Shown: piece by piece, positions 1 through 9,187 of the stretch
How positions within the stretch are numbered: the first letter of the stretch is position 1
Layout of the letters: the number at the start of each line of letters is the position of its first letter
From: Mycolicibacterium moriokaense
GTDB lineage: Bacteria > Actinomycetota > Actinomycetes > Mycobacteriales > Mycobacteriaceae
Assembly (NCBI RefSeq): GCF_003201655.1
Contig: NZ_QJJU01000001.1
Coordinates: 469,787-533,786 of the forward strand
Direction of reading: 5' to 3'
Length of the DNA stretch: 64,000 bases
The notes under the pieces: generated by a model
Told to the model about the DNA's origin: nothing
Database searches by the model: none
The model's input: the letters and a program-made list of their open reading frames with translations, nothing else
Position numbers and translations under genes: made by a program

Positions 1-458
1 ACGACGATCAAGTCCCACTTGTCTTGGGCGAGAAGCTGACCCAGCTTCTCCATGGCCATGTACTCCTGCGTGCCTGCCAGTGACGTGGCCACGGTTTGGT
101 AGAACTGGTTGTCCAGAATCGCTTCGCCGCGTTCGCGTCCGGAGTATTGGATCACCATTTCGTCGAACGTCCGGCGCATGTCGAGCATCATCGCGTGCAG
201 CTCGCCGGGAACCTCGGGTGCGAGCGGAACCCGTTGCGGTGTGTTGCCAAGATCCTTGATGCCGAGCGCCTGGGCCAGCCGCTTGGCCGGGTCGATGGTG
301 AGCACCACGACGGTGCGGCCATATTCGGCTGCGCGCAACGCCATTGCGGCCGCGGTGGTGGTCTTGCCGACCCCGCCTGCGCCGCAACACACGAGCACGC
401 GGTTGGAGGTGTCGTGCAGGAGCGCGCCCATGTCAAGGGCGGGCGGTGCGGTGCTCAT
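1..458 (-). CDS. Get3/ArsA-like anion-transporting ATPase, second subunit (Rv3680-like), partial
   Basis: Partial gene running off the left edge; 152 complete codons are visible. The protein begins [18 protein letters not shown]. It carries a deviant Walker [19 protein letters not shown], near residue 25, then the switch-like [13 protein letters not shown], typical of Get3/ArsA P-loop ATPases. The ATG at 458 overlaps the stop of the upstream ATPase by 4 bp (ATGA), so the two are cotranscribed and translationally coupled. In M. tuberculosis the orthologous pair Rv3679-Rv3680 forms a Get3-like heteromeric ATPase (family knowledge). The exact client is not visible from sequence. Confidence 0.9.
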   Translation of the reverse strand, partial: MSTAPPALDMGALLHDTSNRVLVCCGAGGVGKTTTAAAMALRAAEYGRTVVVLTIDPAKRLAQALGIKDLGNTPQRVPLAPEVPGELHAMMLDMRRTFDEMVIQYSGRERGEAILDNQFYQTVATSLAGTQEYMAMEKLGQLLAQDKWDLIV

Positions 459-1474
459 CTGACTCCCTGGTGGGCTAGCGCCTCGGCGAGCTCGTAGAGG
501 CTGCCGAGGTCGACTCCGTCGGGTATCTGCGGCAGCTCCAGCCTCGCCACGTCGAGTTCGTCGAGCTGCTCGGCGCTTTCGGCGCGCGCCTTGATGCGTG
601 TTGCGTGCTGGATGGTCTCGGTAAGAAGACCGGCAAAGTCGCTGTCGGACAAGGTGATTCCGGCGTTATCCAGGCCCGTGCGCACCGCGTCGGCATCGAT
701 GTCGCCCTCGGCCGCCTTGGCGAGGTCGTCGGCGGGCAGATAGGTCGGGATGTTGCGGTTGACGATGACGCTGCCGATCGGCAGGTCCAGCCCCTGGAGT
801 TCCTCGATCGCTTCGAGCGTCTCCTGGATGGGCAGCGCCTCCAGCAGGGTGACGAGGTGGATCGCCGTGAGGTCGGAATGCAACACCTTGACCACGCTTT
901 CGGCCTGCGAGTGCACCGGGCCGCCCTTGGCCAACTCCGAAACGGCAGCAGTGACGTCGAGGAACCGGGCGATGCGGCCCGTCGGCGGGGCGTCAACCAC
1001 GATCGCGTCGTAGACCGGCTGCTTGCCCTTCTCGGCGCGGGTCACGATCTCGCGGATCTTGCCGGTGAGCAGCACGTCGCGCAGGCCAGGTGCGATCGTC
1101 GTTGCGAACTCGACCGCGCCGATCCGGCGCATCGCGCGGCCCGCAAGGCCGAGGTTGTAGAACATGTCGAGGTATTCGAGAAACGCCGCCTCGGTGTCGA
1201 TGGCCAGCGCGTTGACCTGACCGCCGCCGTCGGCGGTGGCGATCTTGACCTCCTGATACGGCAGCGGCGGCACGTCGAACAGCTGCGCAATACCTTGGCG
1301 CCCTTCGACTTCCACCAAGAGCACCTTGCGGCCGCCGGCGGCAAGCGCCAGCGCCAGAGAGGCCGCAATCGTCGACTTGCCGGTTCCGCCCTTGCCGGTG
1401 ACGAAGTGCAGACGCGCCTTAGTCAGGCGCGACGGCCAGCCGACCGGTCTACCGCTGTTCGCTGAGGTAGCCAC
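455..1474 (-). CDS. Get3/ArsA-like ATPase, first subunit (Rv3679-like)
   Basis: A 339-residue P-loop ATPase. Walker A is [19 protein letters not shown] near residue 26, followed by [20 protein letters not shown], where the paralogue has an Asp in switch I. A Walker B-like segment [18 protein letters not shown] lies near residue 160. The length matches the mycobacterial family. It precedes its paralogue with a 4-bp overlap, which fits a heteromeric complex. The start ATG at 1474 faces the divergent small gene at 1523, so the 48-bp gap must hold both promoters. Cytosolic; a role in membrane-protein or anion handling is inferred from the Get3/ArsA superfamily only. Confidence 0.93.
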   Translation of the reverse strand: MATSANSGRPVGWPSRLTKARLHFVTGKGGTGKSTIAASLALALAAGGRKVLLVEVEGRQGIAQLFDVPPLPYQEVKIATADGGGQVNALAIDTEAAFLEYLDMFYNLGLAGRAMRRIGAVEFATTIAPGLRDVLLTGKIREIVTRAEKGKQPVYDAIVVDAPPTGRIARFLDVTAAVSELAKGGPVHSQAESVVKVLHSDLTAIHLVTLLEALPIQETLEAIEELQGLDLPIGSVIVNRNIPTYLPADDLAKAAEGDIDADAVRTGLDNAGITLSDSDFAGLLTETIQHATRIKARAESAEQLDELDVARLELPQIPDGVDLGSLYELAEALAHQGVR

Positions 1475-1522
1475 CCCTGCATGCTAGCTGGGGCATTTTC
1501 TCTGCCAGATAAGCTCAGCCAC

Positions 1523-1684
1523 ATGAGCGAACCGACCCGCTGGGAGTACGCCACCGTCCCGCTGCTGACGCATGCGACCAAACAGATCCTCGACCAGTGG
1601 GGTGAGGACGGCTGGGAGCTGGTGTCGGTGCTGCCTGGTCCGACCGGCGAGCAGCACGTCGCGTATCTGAAGCGCCCGAAATGA
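1523..1684 (+). CDS. Small DUF4177-type conserved protein
   Basis: A 53-residue protein beginning MSEPTRWEYATVPLLTHATK and containing WGEDGWELVSVLPGP. This W-E-Y-x(n)-WGxxGWELV pattern is that of the DUF4177 family, which has no established function. The open frame reaches back to 1481, but the ATG at 1523 gives the family-like N-terminus MSxPTRWEY. Its TGA overlaps the ATG of the RidA-like gene (ATGA at 1681), so it heads a three-gene operon 1523-2909. It corresponds to the small gene annotated before Rv3678c in M. tuberculosis. Confidence 0.85.
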   Translation: MSEPTRWEYATVPLLTHATKQILDQWGEDGWELVSVLPGPTGEQHVAYLKRPK

Positions 1685-2136
1685 GTGCCTCTTCGCGGCT
1701 GGCCGAGCTGGGCATCGTGCTGCCCGATGTCGTCCCGCCGCTGGCGGCGTATGTGCCCGCGGTGCGCACCGGCAACCTGGTCTACACGTCGGGTCAGCTG
1801 CCGTTGCAGGCGGGCAAACTGCCGCAGACCGGCAAGGTCGGCGCCGAGGTGAGCCCGGAGGACGGCAAGGAGCTGGCGCGCACGTGCGCGCTCAACGCGC
1901 TGGCCGCGGTGCATTCGCTGGTCGGTATCGACGCCGTCACCCGCGTGGTGAAGGTCGTCGGGTTCGTCGCGTCAGCGCCGGGATTCAACGGCCAGCCCGG
2001 CGTGATCAACGGGGCCTCGCACTTGCTCGGCGAGGTGTTCGGCGACGCGGGCGCGCACGCCCGGTCTGCGGTCGGGGTGTCCGAGCTGCCGCTGGATGCG
2101 CCCGTCGAGGTTGAGCTCATCGTCGAGGTTTCGTGA
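1681..2136 (+). CDS. RidA/YjgF-family protein (Rv3678c-like)
   Basis: 151 residues, typical of the longer actinobacterial RidA-like proteins. The family signature is visible: GNLVYTSGQLP near residue 36, then VVKVVGFVASAPGFNGQPGVINGASHLLGEVFGD and GAHARSAVGVSELPLDAPVEVE at the end. RidA proteins deaminate reactive enamine/imine intermediates. The conserved Arg of active RidA is represented by the Arg in HARSAVG. Start ATG overlaps the previous stop by 4 bp, and its own stop overlaps the GTG of the next gene by 4 bp. Cytosolic; substrate unknown. Confidence 0.9.
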   Translation: MSASSRLAELGIVLPDVVPPLAAYVPAVRTGNLVYTSGQLPLQAGKLPQTGKVGAEVSPEDGKELARTCALNALAAVHSLVGIDAVTRVVKVVGFVASAPGFNGQPGVINGASHLLGEVFGDAGAHARSAVGVSELPLDAPVEVELIVEVS

Positions 2137-2909
2137 CCCTGGAGCATCCGGCGTATGGCCTGTTGCGGCCGGTCACCGAGACCGCGTCGGTGCTGCTGTG
2201 CAACAACCCGGGGCTGATGACGCTCGAGGGCACCAACACCTGGGTGCTGCGGGGGCCCGGTAGCGACGAGATGGTGGTCGTCGACCCCGGACCCGAAGGC
2301 GACGAGCACATCGCCAAGGTCGCCGAGCTCGGCACGATCCCGCTGGTGCTGATCAGCCACAAACACGAGGACCACACCGGCGGCATCGACAAGATCGTCG
2401 AGCGCACCGGGGCCGTCGTCCGGTCGGTGGGCAGCGGGTTCCTGCGCGGGCTCGGCGGTCCGCTGACCGACGGCGAGGTCATCGACGCCGCGGGCCTGCG
2501 AATCACAGTGATGGCCACACCGGGCCACACCGCCGACTCGGTGTCGTTTCTGCTCGACGACGCGGTTCTGACCGCCGACACCGTGCTTGGCCGCGGCACC
2601 ACCGTCATCGACAACGAGGACGGCAGCCTCAGCCAGTACATGGAGTCGTTGCGCCGGCTGCACGGTCTTGGCCACCGGACCGTGCTGCCCGGCCACGGCC
2701 CCGATCTCGACGATCTGGAAGCCGTCAGCGCGATGTACCTAGCGCACCGCGAGGAGCGACTCGATCAGGTGCGCGGTGCGCTGCATGCGCTCGGCGAGGA
2801 CGCCAACGCGCGACAGATCGTCGAGCATGTCTACACCGATGTCGACGAAAAGCTATGGGACGCAGCGGAGTGGAGCGTGCAAGCGCAGCTCGACTACTTG
2901 CGTGCCTAA
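2133..2909 (+). CDS. MBL-fold metallo-hydrolase (Rv3677c-like)
   Basis: 258-residue metallo-beta-lactamase fold hydrolase related to LACTB2/glyoxalase II. The metal-binding motif is ISHKHEDHTGG (HxHxDH), followed by TPGHTADS, a later ADTVLGRG (metal-bridging Asp) and LPGHGP. A C-terminal helical region resembles the LACTB2-type winged segment. GTG start at 2133 overlaps the previous stop (GTGA). It may act on RNA or on thioesters as in related families; the substrate cannot be read from the sequence. It ends 61 bp from the convergent crp gene, with a strong inverted repeat between them. Confidence 0.9.
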   Translation: MTLEHPAYGLLRPVTETASVLLCNNPGLMTLEGTNTWVLRGPGSDEMVVVDPGPEGDEHIAKVAELGTIPLVLISHKHEDHTGGIDKIVERTGAVVRSVGSGFLRGLGGPLTDGEVIDAAGLRITVMATPGHTADSVSFLLDDAVLTADTVLGRGTTVIDNEDGSLSQYMESLRRLHGLGHRTVLPGHGPDLDDLEAVSAMYLAHREERLDQVRGALHALGEDANARQIVEHVYTDVDEKLWDAAEWSVQAQLDYLRA

Positions 2910-2963
2910 GCGATTTGTGTGTGTTGAAGAGCGCTCACCGCTCCCGATCGCACACAAATCGCT
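2909..2963. terminator. Inverted repeat between convergent genes, likely bidirectional terminator
   Basis: A perfect 13-nt inverted repeat, AGCGATTTGTGTG (2909-2921) and CACACAAATCGCT (2951-2963), lies between the stop of the MBL hydrolase gene and the stop of crp. The 29-nt loop contains a small GAGCG/CGCTC pairing. There is no clear T-run, as is common in mycobacteria. Its place between two convergent genes suggests a bidirectional terminator. Confidence 0.6.
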
Positions 2964-2969
2964 AGCGGC

Positions 2970-3644
2970 TTAGCGGGCGCGGCGGGCCAGTCGTTCGGAG
3001 TCGGAGATCAACACGCTCTTGCCCTCCAAGCGGATCCAGCCACGGTGGGCGAAATCGGCGAGCGCCTTGTTGACCGTCTCGCGAGATGCGCCCACCAACT
3101 GTGCGATCTCTTCCTGCGTCAGGTCGTGCGTCACGCGTAGCGCGCCGCCCTCCTGCGTGCCGAAGCGTTGTGCCAATTGCAGGAGCTGTTTGGCCACCCG
3201 GCCCGGCACGTCGGTGAAGATGAGATCGGCCAGATTGTTGTTGGTGCGACGAAGTCGGCGGGCCAGCACTCGCAGCAGTTGCTCAGCGATTTCAGGGCGA
3301 TCGGCGATCCACGCGCGCAGCGCGTCGCGGTCCATTGACACCGCTCGCACTTCGGTGATCGTTGTGGCACTCGATGTTCGCGGGCCGGGGTCGAAGATCG
3401 AGAGCTCGCCGAACATGTCGGACGGGCCCATGATGGTCAGCAGATTCTCGCGGCCGTCCGGCGAGCGGCGGCCGATCTTGACCTTCCCCGAAATGATGAT
3501 GAACAACCGATCGCCGGGCTCTCCTTCGGCGAACACAGTGTGCCCGCGTGGGAAGTCGACGGGCTGCAATTGCTTGGTCAGCGCGGATACGGCGCTGGGT
3601 TCGACTCCCTGGAAGATTCCGGCCCTCGCCAGGATCTCGTCCAC
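2970..3644 (-). CDS. crp: cAMP receptor-type global regulator Crp (Rv3676-like)
   Basis: 224 residues, the exact size of mycobacterial Crp. The N-terminal cyclic-nucleotide domain includes the phosphate-binding cassette [18 protein letters not shown] (about residues 77-94). The C-terminal winged helix has [21 protein letters not shown]. It binds TGTGA-N6-TCACA-like sites and is modulated by cAMP (family knowledge). GTG start at 3644 is preceded by an AGAGGGG ribosome site. It follows the small membrane-protein gene at 3746-4078 on the same strand after a 101-bp gap. A class III-type adenylate cyclase is encoded 31 kb away in this window. Confidence 0.95.
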   Translation of the reverse strand: MDEILARAGIFQGVEPSAVSALTKQLQPVDFPRGHTVFAEGEPGDRLFIIISGKVKIGRRSPDGRENLLTIMGPSDMFGELSIFDPGPRTSSATTITEVRAVSMDRDALRAWIADRPEIAEQLLRVLARRLRRTNNNLADLIFTDVPGRVAKQLLQLAQRFGTQEGGALRVTHDLTQEEIAQLVGASRETVNKALADFAHRGWIRLEGKSVLISDSERLARRAR

Positions 3645-3745
3645 GTTGCCCCTCTTAAGCTGTTGGGTGATATGACATGCGCAAGCGACCTCTGACTGGT
3701 TAGCGAGGTCAGTCTAGAGGCGCGCCATTTCGCGACTAGCCCACG

Positions 3746-4078
3746 CTACACACGATTGGCATGCCGAGTCGGCTGAAATTCAGGATTCGATCGGTGATGC
3801 ACCACCAGCCGATTTGGCAAACTTGCCATATCACGGGCCCCGGTTGGAGCGTCAAGCAACCACTCGCGTTCGCTCAACCGCTGATGCAGACCGTCCAGGG
3901 CGCGGCCCATGCCCTCTCGCGCCAGCGTGTTCACGTCATCGGGCTCGGCTTGGTCGAGAAACTCGGCTACGTCGGAGGCCGAGACGGCGGCGTCATCGAG
4001 GCTCGATTCGAGCCGCTGCAGCCCGAATGTTGCCAGCATCAGCAACGCCGGAATAAACGCTGCGAGCAACCAAGACAC
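3746..4078 (-). CDS. Small membrane protein upstream of crp (Rv3675-like)
   Basis: 110 residues: one N-terminal membrane segment (WLLAAFIPALLMLATFGLQ, residues 3-21), then a soluble, mostly helical tail rich in acidic and Arg residues. No catalytic motif is seen. Start GTG at 4078 is chosen because no other start precedes the membrane segment closely. It is divergent from nth and co-directional with crp, as is Rv3675 in M. tuberculosis. Function unknown. Confidence 0.75.
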   Translation of the reverse strand: MSWLLAAFIPALLMLATFGLQRLESSLDDAAVSASDVAEFLDQAEPDDVNTLAREGMGRALDGLHQRLSEREWLLDAPTGARDMASLPNRLVVHHRSNPEFQPTRHANRV

Positions 4079-4184
4079 AAGGCTGAAGTAAACACGGCGA
4101 AGGTCTCAGCGGGATCACGAATTGTCACCGGTCCGCACCGGTCCTCTCCCCGAAGAGTCAGACCCGCTGCGTACGCTGGCATCC

Positions 4185-4982
4185 GTGACCGTGGGTGAGA
4201 CTTCAGTCGGTAAGCAAGCAGCCGCCAAGCCGGCTCGGCGCGCAACCCCGCGGAAGTGGGACAAGGAGACCCGCACCGGCCTGGTCCGCCGTGCGCGTCG
4301 AATGAATCGCACACTCGCACAAGCATTTCCGCATGTTTACTGCGAGCTGGACTTCACCAATCCGCTGGAACTGACGGTGGCGACCATTCTGTCGGCGCAG
4401 AGCACCGACAAGGGGGTCAATCTCGCCACTCCCGCGTTGTTCAAGCGGTACCGCACAGCGCTGGATTATGCGCAGGCCGACCGCACCGAACTCGAGGAAC
4501 TCGTCCGGTCCACCGGCTTCTACCGCAACAAGGCCAACTCGCTCATCCGGCTCGGCCAGGAGCTGGTGCAACGGTTCGATGGCAACGTTCCCAACAACAT
4601 GAAAGATCTGGTGACGCTGCCAGGTGTCGGTCGCAAGACCGCCAACGTCATCCTCGGCAACGCCTTCGACATTCCCGGGATCACCGTCGACACACACTTC
4701 GGCCGGCTGGTGCGACGCTGGCACTGGACCACCTTGGAGGATCCGGTCAAGGTCGAGCACGCGATCGGCGAGCTCATCGAACGCAGCGAGTGGACGCTGC
4801 TGAGTCACCGGGTGATCTTCCACGGCCGCCGCGTGTGCCATGCGAAGAAACCCGCGTGCGGCGTATGCGTGCTCGCCAAGGACTGCCCGTCGTTCGGAAC
4901 CGGGCCGACAGATCCGCTGGTGGCCGCGCCGCTGGTGAAGGGGCCGGAGACCGAGCACCTACTGGCGATGGCCGGCCTCTGA
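4185..4982 (+). CDS. nth: Endonuclease III
   Basis: DNA glycosylase/AP lyase for oxidised pyrimidines (base excision repair). The helix-hairpin-helix has the catalytic Lys in [17 protein letters not shown] and the catalytic Asp in VDTHFGRLV. The 4Fe-4S loop is C-x6-C-x2-C-x5-C in [17 protein letters not shown]. The frame is open from a TTG at 4122, but GTG 4185 (265 residues) is preferred, since family similarity begins only at [19 protein letters not shown]. The downstream thioredoxin gene starts 10 bp after the stop, so nth probably heads the operon nth-Trx-Nudix-marP. Confidence 0.95.
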   Translation: MTVGETSVGKQAAAKPARRATPRKWDKETRTGLVRRARRMNRTLAQAFPHVYCELDFTNPLELTVATILSAQSTDKGVNLATPALFKRYRTALDYAQADRTELEELVRSTGFYRNKANSLIRLGQELVQRFDGNVPNNMKDLVTLPGVGRKTANVILGNAFDIPGITVDTHFGRLVRRWHWTTLEDPVKVEHAIGELIERSEWTLLSHRVIFHGRRVCHAKKPACGVCVLAKDCPSFGTGPTDPLVAAPLVKGPETEHLLAMAGL

Positions 4983-4992
4983 CCAGCCGCAC

Positions 4993-5640
4993 ATGAGCAC
5001 CTCCACCCGCTGGACCGTCGCGGTGATGGTCGTTGTCGTCGCGCTTGGCGTGGCGTTGTGGACGCAGCTGGGGGACAACGGTTCGTCGACCGCCCCGCCC
5101 GGGCCGGGCCAGGCCCGTGACCACCGCGACGCAGACACCGCAGAGGCGCTTACAGGCCCCCGTGCCCGCGCCGATCTTCCTTCGTGTCCCCAGGCGGGGT
5201 CGGGGTCCGGGCCGGAGCGGTTGCGCGGCATCACCCTGGAATGCGCAGGCGACGGTACAAGTGTCGACGTCGCCAAGGCCGTGGCGGGCCGACCGACGGT
5301 GCTCAACCTGTGGGCCTACTGGTGCGCGCCGTGCGCCGACGAGCTGCCCGCGATGGCCGAGTACCAGCGCCGGGCGGGGCCCGACGTCACTGTGCTGACT
5401 GTGCACCAGGACGAGAACGAAGCCGCGGCATTGCTGCGGCTGGCTGAACTGGGCGTGCGACTGCCGACCCTGCAGGACGGTCGAAGGCTGATCGCCGCCG
5501 CGTTGGCGGTACCCAACGTCATGCCAGCGACTGTGGTGCTGCGCGCGGACGGTAGCGTTGCCGAAGTCCTGCCGAGGTCCTTCGCCAGCGCCGACGAGAT
5601 CGCCGCGGCGGTGGATCCAAAGATTGGAGTGTCGGGGTGA
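4993..5640 (+). CDS. Membrane-anchored TlpA-like thioredoxin (Rv3673c-like)
   Basis: 215 residues. An N-terminal signal anchor (VAVMVVVVALGVALW, about residues 10-24) is followed by a Pro/Ala-rich linker and a thioredoxin fold. The redox motif is W-C-A-P-C in LWAYWCAPCADELPAM. Its orientation places the CxxC outside the membrane, where it would reduce or form disulfides in cell-wall proteins. It lies between nth and the Nudix gene, and its TGA overlaps the GTG of the latter by 4 bp. The protease MarP, two genes downstream, has two periplasmic cysteines that form a disulfide in the family, so it is a plausible client (inference). Confidence 0.9.
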   Translation: MSTSTRWTVAVMVVVVALGVALWTQLGDNGSSTAPPGPGQARDHRDADTAEALTGPRARADLPSCPQAGSGSGPERLRGITLECAGDGTSVDVAKAVAGRPTVLNLWAYWCAPCADELPAMAEYQRRAGPDVTVLTVHQDENEAAALLRLAELGVRLPTLQDGRRLIAAALAVPNVMPATVVLRADGSVAEVLPRSFASADEIAAAVDPKIGVSG

Positions 5641-6428
5641 GCTGGGGCAGTGGAGTGGGCGAGCTGACCCACCTCAACCCTCAAGCCGCCCCGCCCTGGC
5701 TCAAGCCGCTCACAGACAACTGCCGTGACGTGAAGCAGGCCTACCGCAGGCGCGTGCCCCCAGAAGTGCTGGCACTGGTCACCGCGGCGAACACAAAGGC
5801 CGCGATCACAGGAGAAAAGCGCGACGCCGCGGTGCTCGTGCTGTTCTCAGGCCCTGCCGACTCACCCTCCGGCGGCCTGCCCGACGACGCCGACCTGCTA
5901 GTCACCGTGCGGGCGTCGACGCTGCGCCACCACGCAGGCCAGGCCGCATTCCCAGGCGGCGCGGCCGACCCTGGCGATGACGGACCCGTGTCCACCGCGC
6001 TGCGCGAAGCCAACGAGGAGACCGGTATCGACCCCGGCCGGCTGCGTCCGCTGTGCACACTCGAGCGGATGTTCATCCCGCCGTCCGGCTTCCACGTAGT
6101 ACCCGTGCTTGCCTACTCACAGGATCCCGGGCCGGTCTTCGTCGTCGACAAATCAGAGACCGCTATCGTCGCGCGGGTGCCGGTGCGCGCGTTCATCAAC
6201 CCCGATAACCGGATCATGGTGTACCGCAAGGAGAATACGCGTCGGTTCGCAGGCCCGGCGTTCCTGCTCAACGAGATGCTGGTGTGGGGTTTCACCGGCC
6301 AGGTGATCTCGGCGATGCTGGACGTGGCTGGCTGGGCCAAGCCGTGGAACACCGACGACGTTCGTGAACTCGACGACGCAATGGCCCTCGTCGGGCACGA
6401 GGACAGCTACGGTGAAGCTCAACAATGA
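5637..6428 (+). CDS. CoA-pyrophosphatase-type Nudix hydrolase (Rv3672c-like)
   Basis: 263 residues. The coenzyme A-type signature LRHHAGQAAFPGGAADPGDD precedes the Nudix helix TALREANEETGI, which carries the metal-binding REANEE core. The longer actinobacterial form has an N-terminal extension of about 60 residues. It probably hydrolyses CoA or related dinucleotides. GTG start at 5637 overlaps the previous stop; its own stop overlaps the ATG of marP (ATGA at 6425). Specificity is inferred from the motif. Confidence 0.88.
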   Translation: MSWGSGVGELTHLNPQAAPPWLKPLTDNCRDVKQAYRRRVPPEVLALVTAANTKAAITGEKRDAAVLVLFSGPADSPSGGLPDDADLLVTVRASTLRHHAGQAAFPGGAADPGDDGPVSTALREANEETGIDPGRLRPLCTLERMFIPPSGFHVVPVLAYSQDPGPVFVVDKSETAIVARVPVRAFINPDNRIMVYRKENTRRFAGPAFLLNEMLVWGFTGQVISAMLDVAGWAKPWNTDDVRELDDAMALVGHEDSYGEAQQ

Positions 6429-7615
6429 CATCGTCCCAGTGGCTTGATCTCGCCGTACTCGCGATCGCGTTCGTCGCCGCCATCTCCGGCTGGCGTTCCG
6501 GCGCGCTGGGCTCCCTGCTGTCGTTCGTCGGAGTGGTTCTCGGCGCGGTCGCCGGGGTGCTGCTCGCGCCCCACATCGTCAGCCATATCGGCGGTCCCCG
6601 CAGCAAGCTTTTCGTCACGCTGTTCCTGATCCTCGCGCTCGTGGTGATCGGTGAGATCGCAGGCGTGGTGCTTGGCCGGGCGGTGCGCGGCGCCATCCGC
6701 AACCGCGCACTGCGGGTCTTCGACTCGGTGATCGGGGTCGGCCTGCAGCTGGTCGCGGTGCTGGTGGCCGCGTGGATGCTGGCATCCCCCCTGCAATCGT
6801 CGGACCAGCCCAACCTGGCGGCCGCCGTCCGCGGCTCCAAAGTGCTTGCCCAGGTCGAAGGGGTGGCCCCCAGCTGGCTGAAGTCGGTGCCGACCCGGCT
6901 GAGGGCCTTGGTTGACACCTCTGGCCTGCCCGACGTGCTGCAGCCCTTCGATCGCACGCCGATCATCGCGGTCGACGCTCCGGATGCCGCGCTGGCCACC
7001 GACGCCGTCGTCGCAGCCACCCGGCCGAGCGTGGTCAAGATCCGCGGTGTCGCGCCGGGATGCCAAAAGGTCTTGGAGGGTACCGGTTTCGTCGTCGCAC
7101 CCAACCGCGTGATGTCGAATGCACACGTTGTCGCGGGCTCCGACAGCGTCACGGTCGAGGCGGACGGCCAAACGTACGACGCAAGCGTGGTGTCGTATGA
7201 CCCCGAGGCCGACATCTCGATTCTCGATGTGCCGAACCTGCCATCGGCGCCCCTGCCATTCGCCGAGGGCTCCGCGCCGACCGGAACCGACGCCGTCGTG
7301 ATGGGCTACCCCGGTGGCGGCGACTTCGTCGCGACGCCGGCCCGCGTGCGCGAGACGATCGAGTTGAACGGCCCCGACATCTACCGCGCCACCACCGTGA
7401 CTCGCGAAGTTTATACGATCAGAGGCACTGTGCGGCAAGGAAATTCGGGCGGACCGATGATCGATCGGACGGGTAAGGTGCTTGGCGTGGTGTTCGGCGC
7501 CGCCGTCGACGACGCTGACACCGGCTTCGTGCTGACGGCCAAGGAAGTATCCCGCCAGATGGCCAAGATCGGCGACACGGCGCGCGTCGCGACTGGCGCC
7601 TGCGTCGGCGGTTAG
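6425..7615 (+). CDS. marP: Membrane-bound periplasmic serine protease MarP
   Basis: 396 residues, one less than M. tuberculosis MarP. Four N-terminal membrane segments (about residues 7-25, 30-50, 62-84 and 100-120; CvpA-like) are followed by a linker and a trypsin-like domain. The catalytic triad is visible: H234 in SNAHVVAG, D263 in EADISILD and S341 in RQGNSGGPM. C213 and C393 match the disulfide pair that stabilises the active form in M. tuberculosis. MarP is needed for acid resistance through periplasmic cleavage (known of the family). It is last in its operon, and its stop overlaps the convergent ephE stop by 3 bp. Confidence 0.95.
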   Translation: MTSSQWLDLAVLAIAFVAAISGWRSGALGSLLSFVGVVLGAVAGVLLAPHIVSHIGGPRSKLFVTLFLILALVVIGEIAGVVLGRAVRGAIRNRALRVFDSVIGVGLQLVAVLVAAWMLASPLQSSDQPNLAAAVRGSKVLAQVEGVAPSWLKSVPTRLRALVDTSGLPDVLQPFDRTPIIAVDAPDAALATDAVVAATRPSVVKIRGVAPGCQKVLEGTGFVVAPNRVMSNAHVVAGSDSVTVEADGQTYDASVVSYDPEADISILDVPNLPSAPLPFAEGSAPTGTDAVVMGYPGGGDFVATPARVRETIELNGPDIYRATTVTREVYTIRGTVRQGNSGGPMIDRTGKVLGVVFGAAVDDADTGFVLTAKEVSRQMAKIGDTARVATGACVGG

Positions 7616-8559
7616 CCGTACACCTGCGCGACGAAGCGCGACAGCTGATCGTTGACGACCTTTGGTGCTTCCTCGTGGCCGAAATGTCCTGCGCCGGCTA
7701 TGGATACGTAGCGGCCCTGCGGCGCGTAGTGCTGGGTGCGGTACACCGGATCAGCCAGCACGTACGGGTCGGCGTCGCCACGCAGGTGCAGCACCGGCAC
7801 CGCCAGCGGCCGCTTCATCGACCGCATGAAGCGCCTGCCCTCGCCACGCAGCTGGCTGCGGACCGCCCAGCGCTGATATTCCAGCGCCGAGTGCGCCGCC
7901 GACGGAATCTGGATGGCCTGCCGCATATGCCGGATGGTCTCGGAAAAGTCTTCTGAGGCAAGCCATTTCCCACTTGCGCGGCTTCGCACCAAGCGCTCGA
8001 GCTCCTCGGCGTCGTTGCGTGTCAGCGACCGCTCGGGCCACATCGGCACCTGGTAACGCAGCATCCACGGCAGCAGCGCAAGGCCCTGGTCACGCCGGGT
8101 CAGCGCCGAGGCCCGCAGTGCTACGGGATGCGGTGAACTGACGACGGCGATAGCCCGAACCATCCGCGGATGCAGCACGGAGGTCGCCCAACACACCAGT
8201 CCGCCGTCGGCGTGGCCAACCAACGTCGCTGACTTGTGACCGAGTGCGCGCACCAGCCCCGCGGTGTCGCCTGCGAGCGTCCAGCCGTCGTAGCCGCGGG
8301 GTGGCTTGTCGCTGCCACCGTAGCCACGCAGGTCGACCGCCACGACCCTGGCGCCGGTCAAGCCGCGCAACTGGTGGCGCCAGGACCACCAGAATGAGCC
8401 GAAGCCATGGAGCAGAATCACCAGCGGTCGATCCGTCGCTGGAGGGGCATCGCTGGCGGCGTCCGCCTCCACGACGTGAAAGCGAATCCCGTTGGCGTGC
8501 ACCTCGAGATGACGCCAGGGACCGTCGATCCGTACCACCGACGGGTCGGGTGGGGCCAC
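7612..8559 (-). CDS. ephE: Alpha/beta hydrolase, EphE-type epoxide hydrolase
   Basis: 315 residues with an alpha/beta-hydrolase fold. LLHGFGSFWWSWR gives the HGxG oxyanion segment. The nucleophile elbow VGHADGGLV contains Asp, as in epoxide hydrolases. The acid and His are near RGDADPYV and GAGHFGHEE. Mycobacterial EphE proteins share the opening IDGPWRHLEVHANGIRFHVVEA. GTG 8559 is preferred because it abuts the upstream stop (TAGTG); a TTG at 8565 is also possible. It follows the holin-like membrane gene in an operon and converges on marP. Confidence 0.85.
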   Translation of the reverse strand: MAPPDPSVVRIDGPWRHLEVHANGIRFHVVEADAASDAPPATDRPLVILLHGFGSFWWSWRHQLRGLTGARVVAVDLRGYGGSDKPPRGYDGWTLAGDTAGLVRALGHKSATLVGHADGGLVCWATSVLHPRMVRAIAVVSSPHPVALRASALTRRDQGLALLPWMLRYQVPMWPERSLTRNDAEELERLVRSRASGKWLASEDFSETIRHMRQAIQIPSAAHSALEYQRWAVRSQLRGEGRRFMRSMKRPLAVPVLHLRGDADPYVLADPVYRTQHYAPQGRYVSIAGAGHFGHEEAPKVVNDQLSRFVAQVYG

Positions 8560-9074
8560 TACCAACCCGACGGATCGGCGGTCAGATCACGTGAGGTCTG
8601 GCCGTTCCGTGACGTGAGCGCCTTGTCCTTGTCGTGCCCGGGCGTTAGCGCCTCGCGCGTTTCCTTCACCGACTCGATGGTCTGCTGCGGCCCGCGGATC
8701 CGTCGCACCTTGAGGTAGCCGAACAGCGCAAGGACCGCGGTGGTCAGCACCATGACCCCGAACACGATCAGGAAGGCGACCCACCGCCACAGCCAGGTGT
8801 CGAGCAGTTCGGCGAGGAAGAAGAAGAAAAAGAAGGTGGAGTAGAACAACACCACCAGAGCCAAGATGAAGAAGACGCTGCCGGTGAGGCCCTTCTTGAC
8901 GTCGCGGGTGATCTCGGCCTTGGCCAATTCGACCTCTGCCCGCACCAGCGTCGACACCTGGGTCGTTGCGTCCTTGACGAGGTCGCCGATGGACGGGTCG
9001 GCTTTGGAAGCGTGCGGATCGACCAGCGGTATCGAGGTCACCGTCGTCGGCACGCCATCCTTGCGATCACTCAC
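8559..9074 (-). CDS. Membrane protein of the actinobacterial holin-X (phage_holin_3_6) type (Rv3669-like)
   Basis: 171 residues. An amphipathic N-terminal region (DLVKDATTQVSTLVRAEVELAKAEI) precedes two membrane segments, about residues 67-90 (FFILALVVLFYSTFFFFFFLA) and 98-122. The charged tail is cytosolic. This layout is that of the phage_holin_3_6 family, widespread in Actinobacteria; lysis is not established for it. GTG at 9074 is chosen over the longer open frame to 9134 because it yields the family length. Confidence 0.85.
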   Translation of the reverse strand: MSDRKDGVPTTVTSIPLVDPHASKADPSIGDLVKDATTQVSTLVRAEVELAKAEITRDVKKGLTGSVFFILALVVLFYSTFFFFFFLAELLDTWLWRWVAFLIVFGVMVLTTAVLALFGYLKVRRIRGPQQTIESVKETREALTPGHDKDKALTSRNGQTSRDLTADPSGW

Positions 9075-9187
9075 GGAACAGTTCCTCCCCGCATCCGGTG
9101 ACAGTCGCGGTTCATGTTGCCACGTGGCGTCCATCGAAACGATCCGGGCCGACGATAGACTGGCCGGGATGGTCGGGCGGCACGTCG

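Noticed and set aside
3645..3745. Crp autoregulatory site before crp
   Set aside because: Only weak CTGAC/GTCAG half-sites were found; none fits TGTGA-N6-TCACA convincingly.
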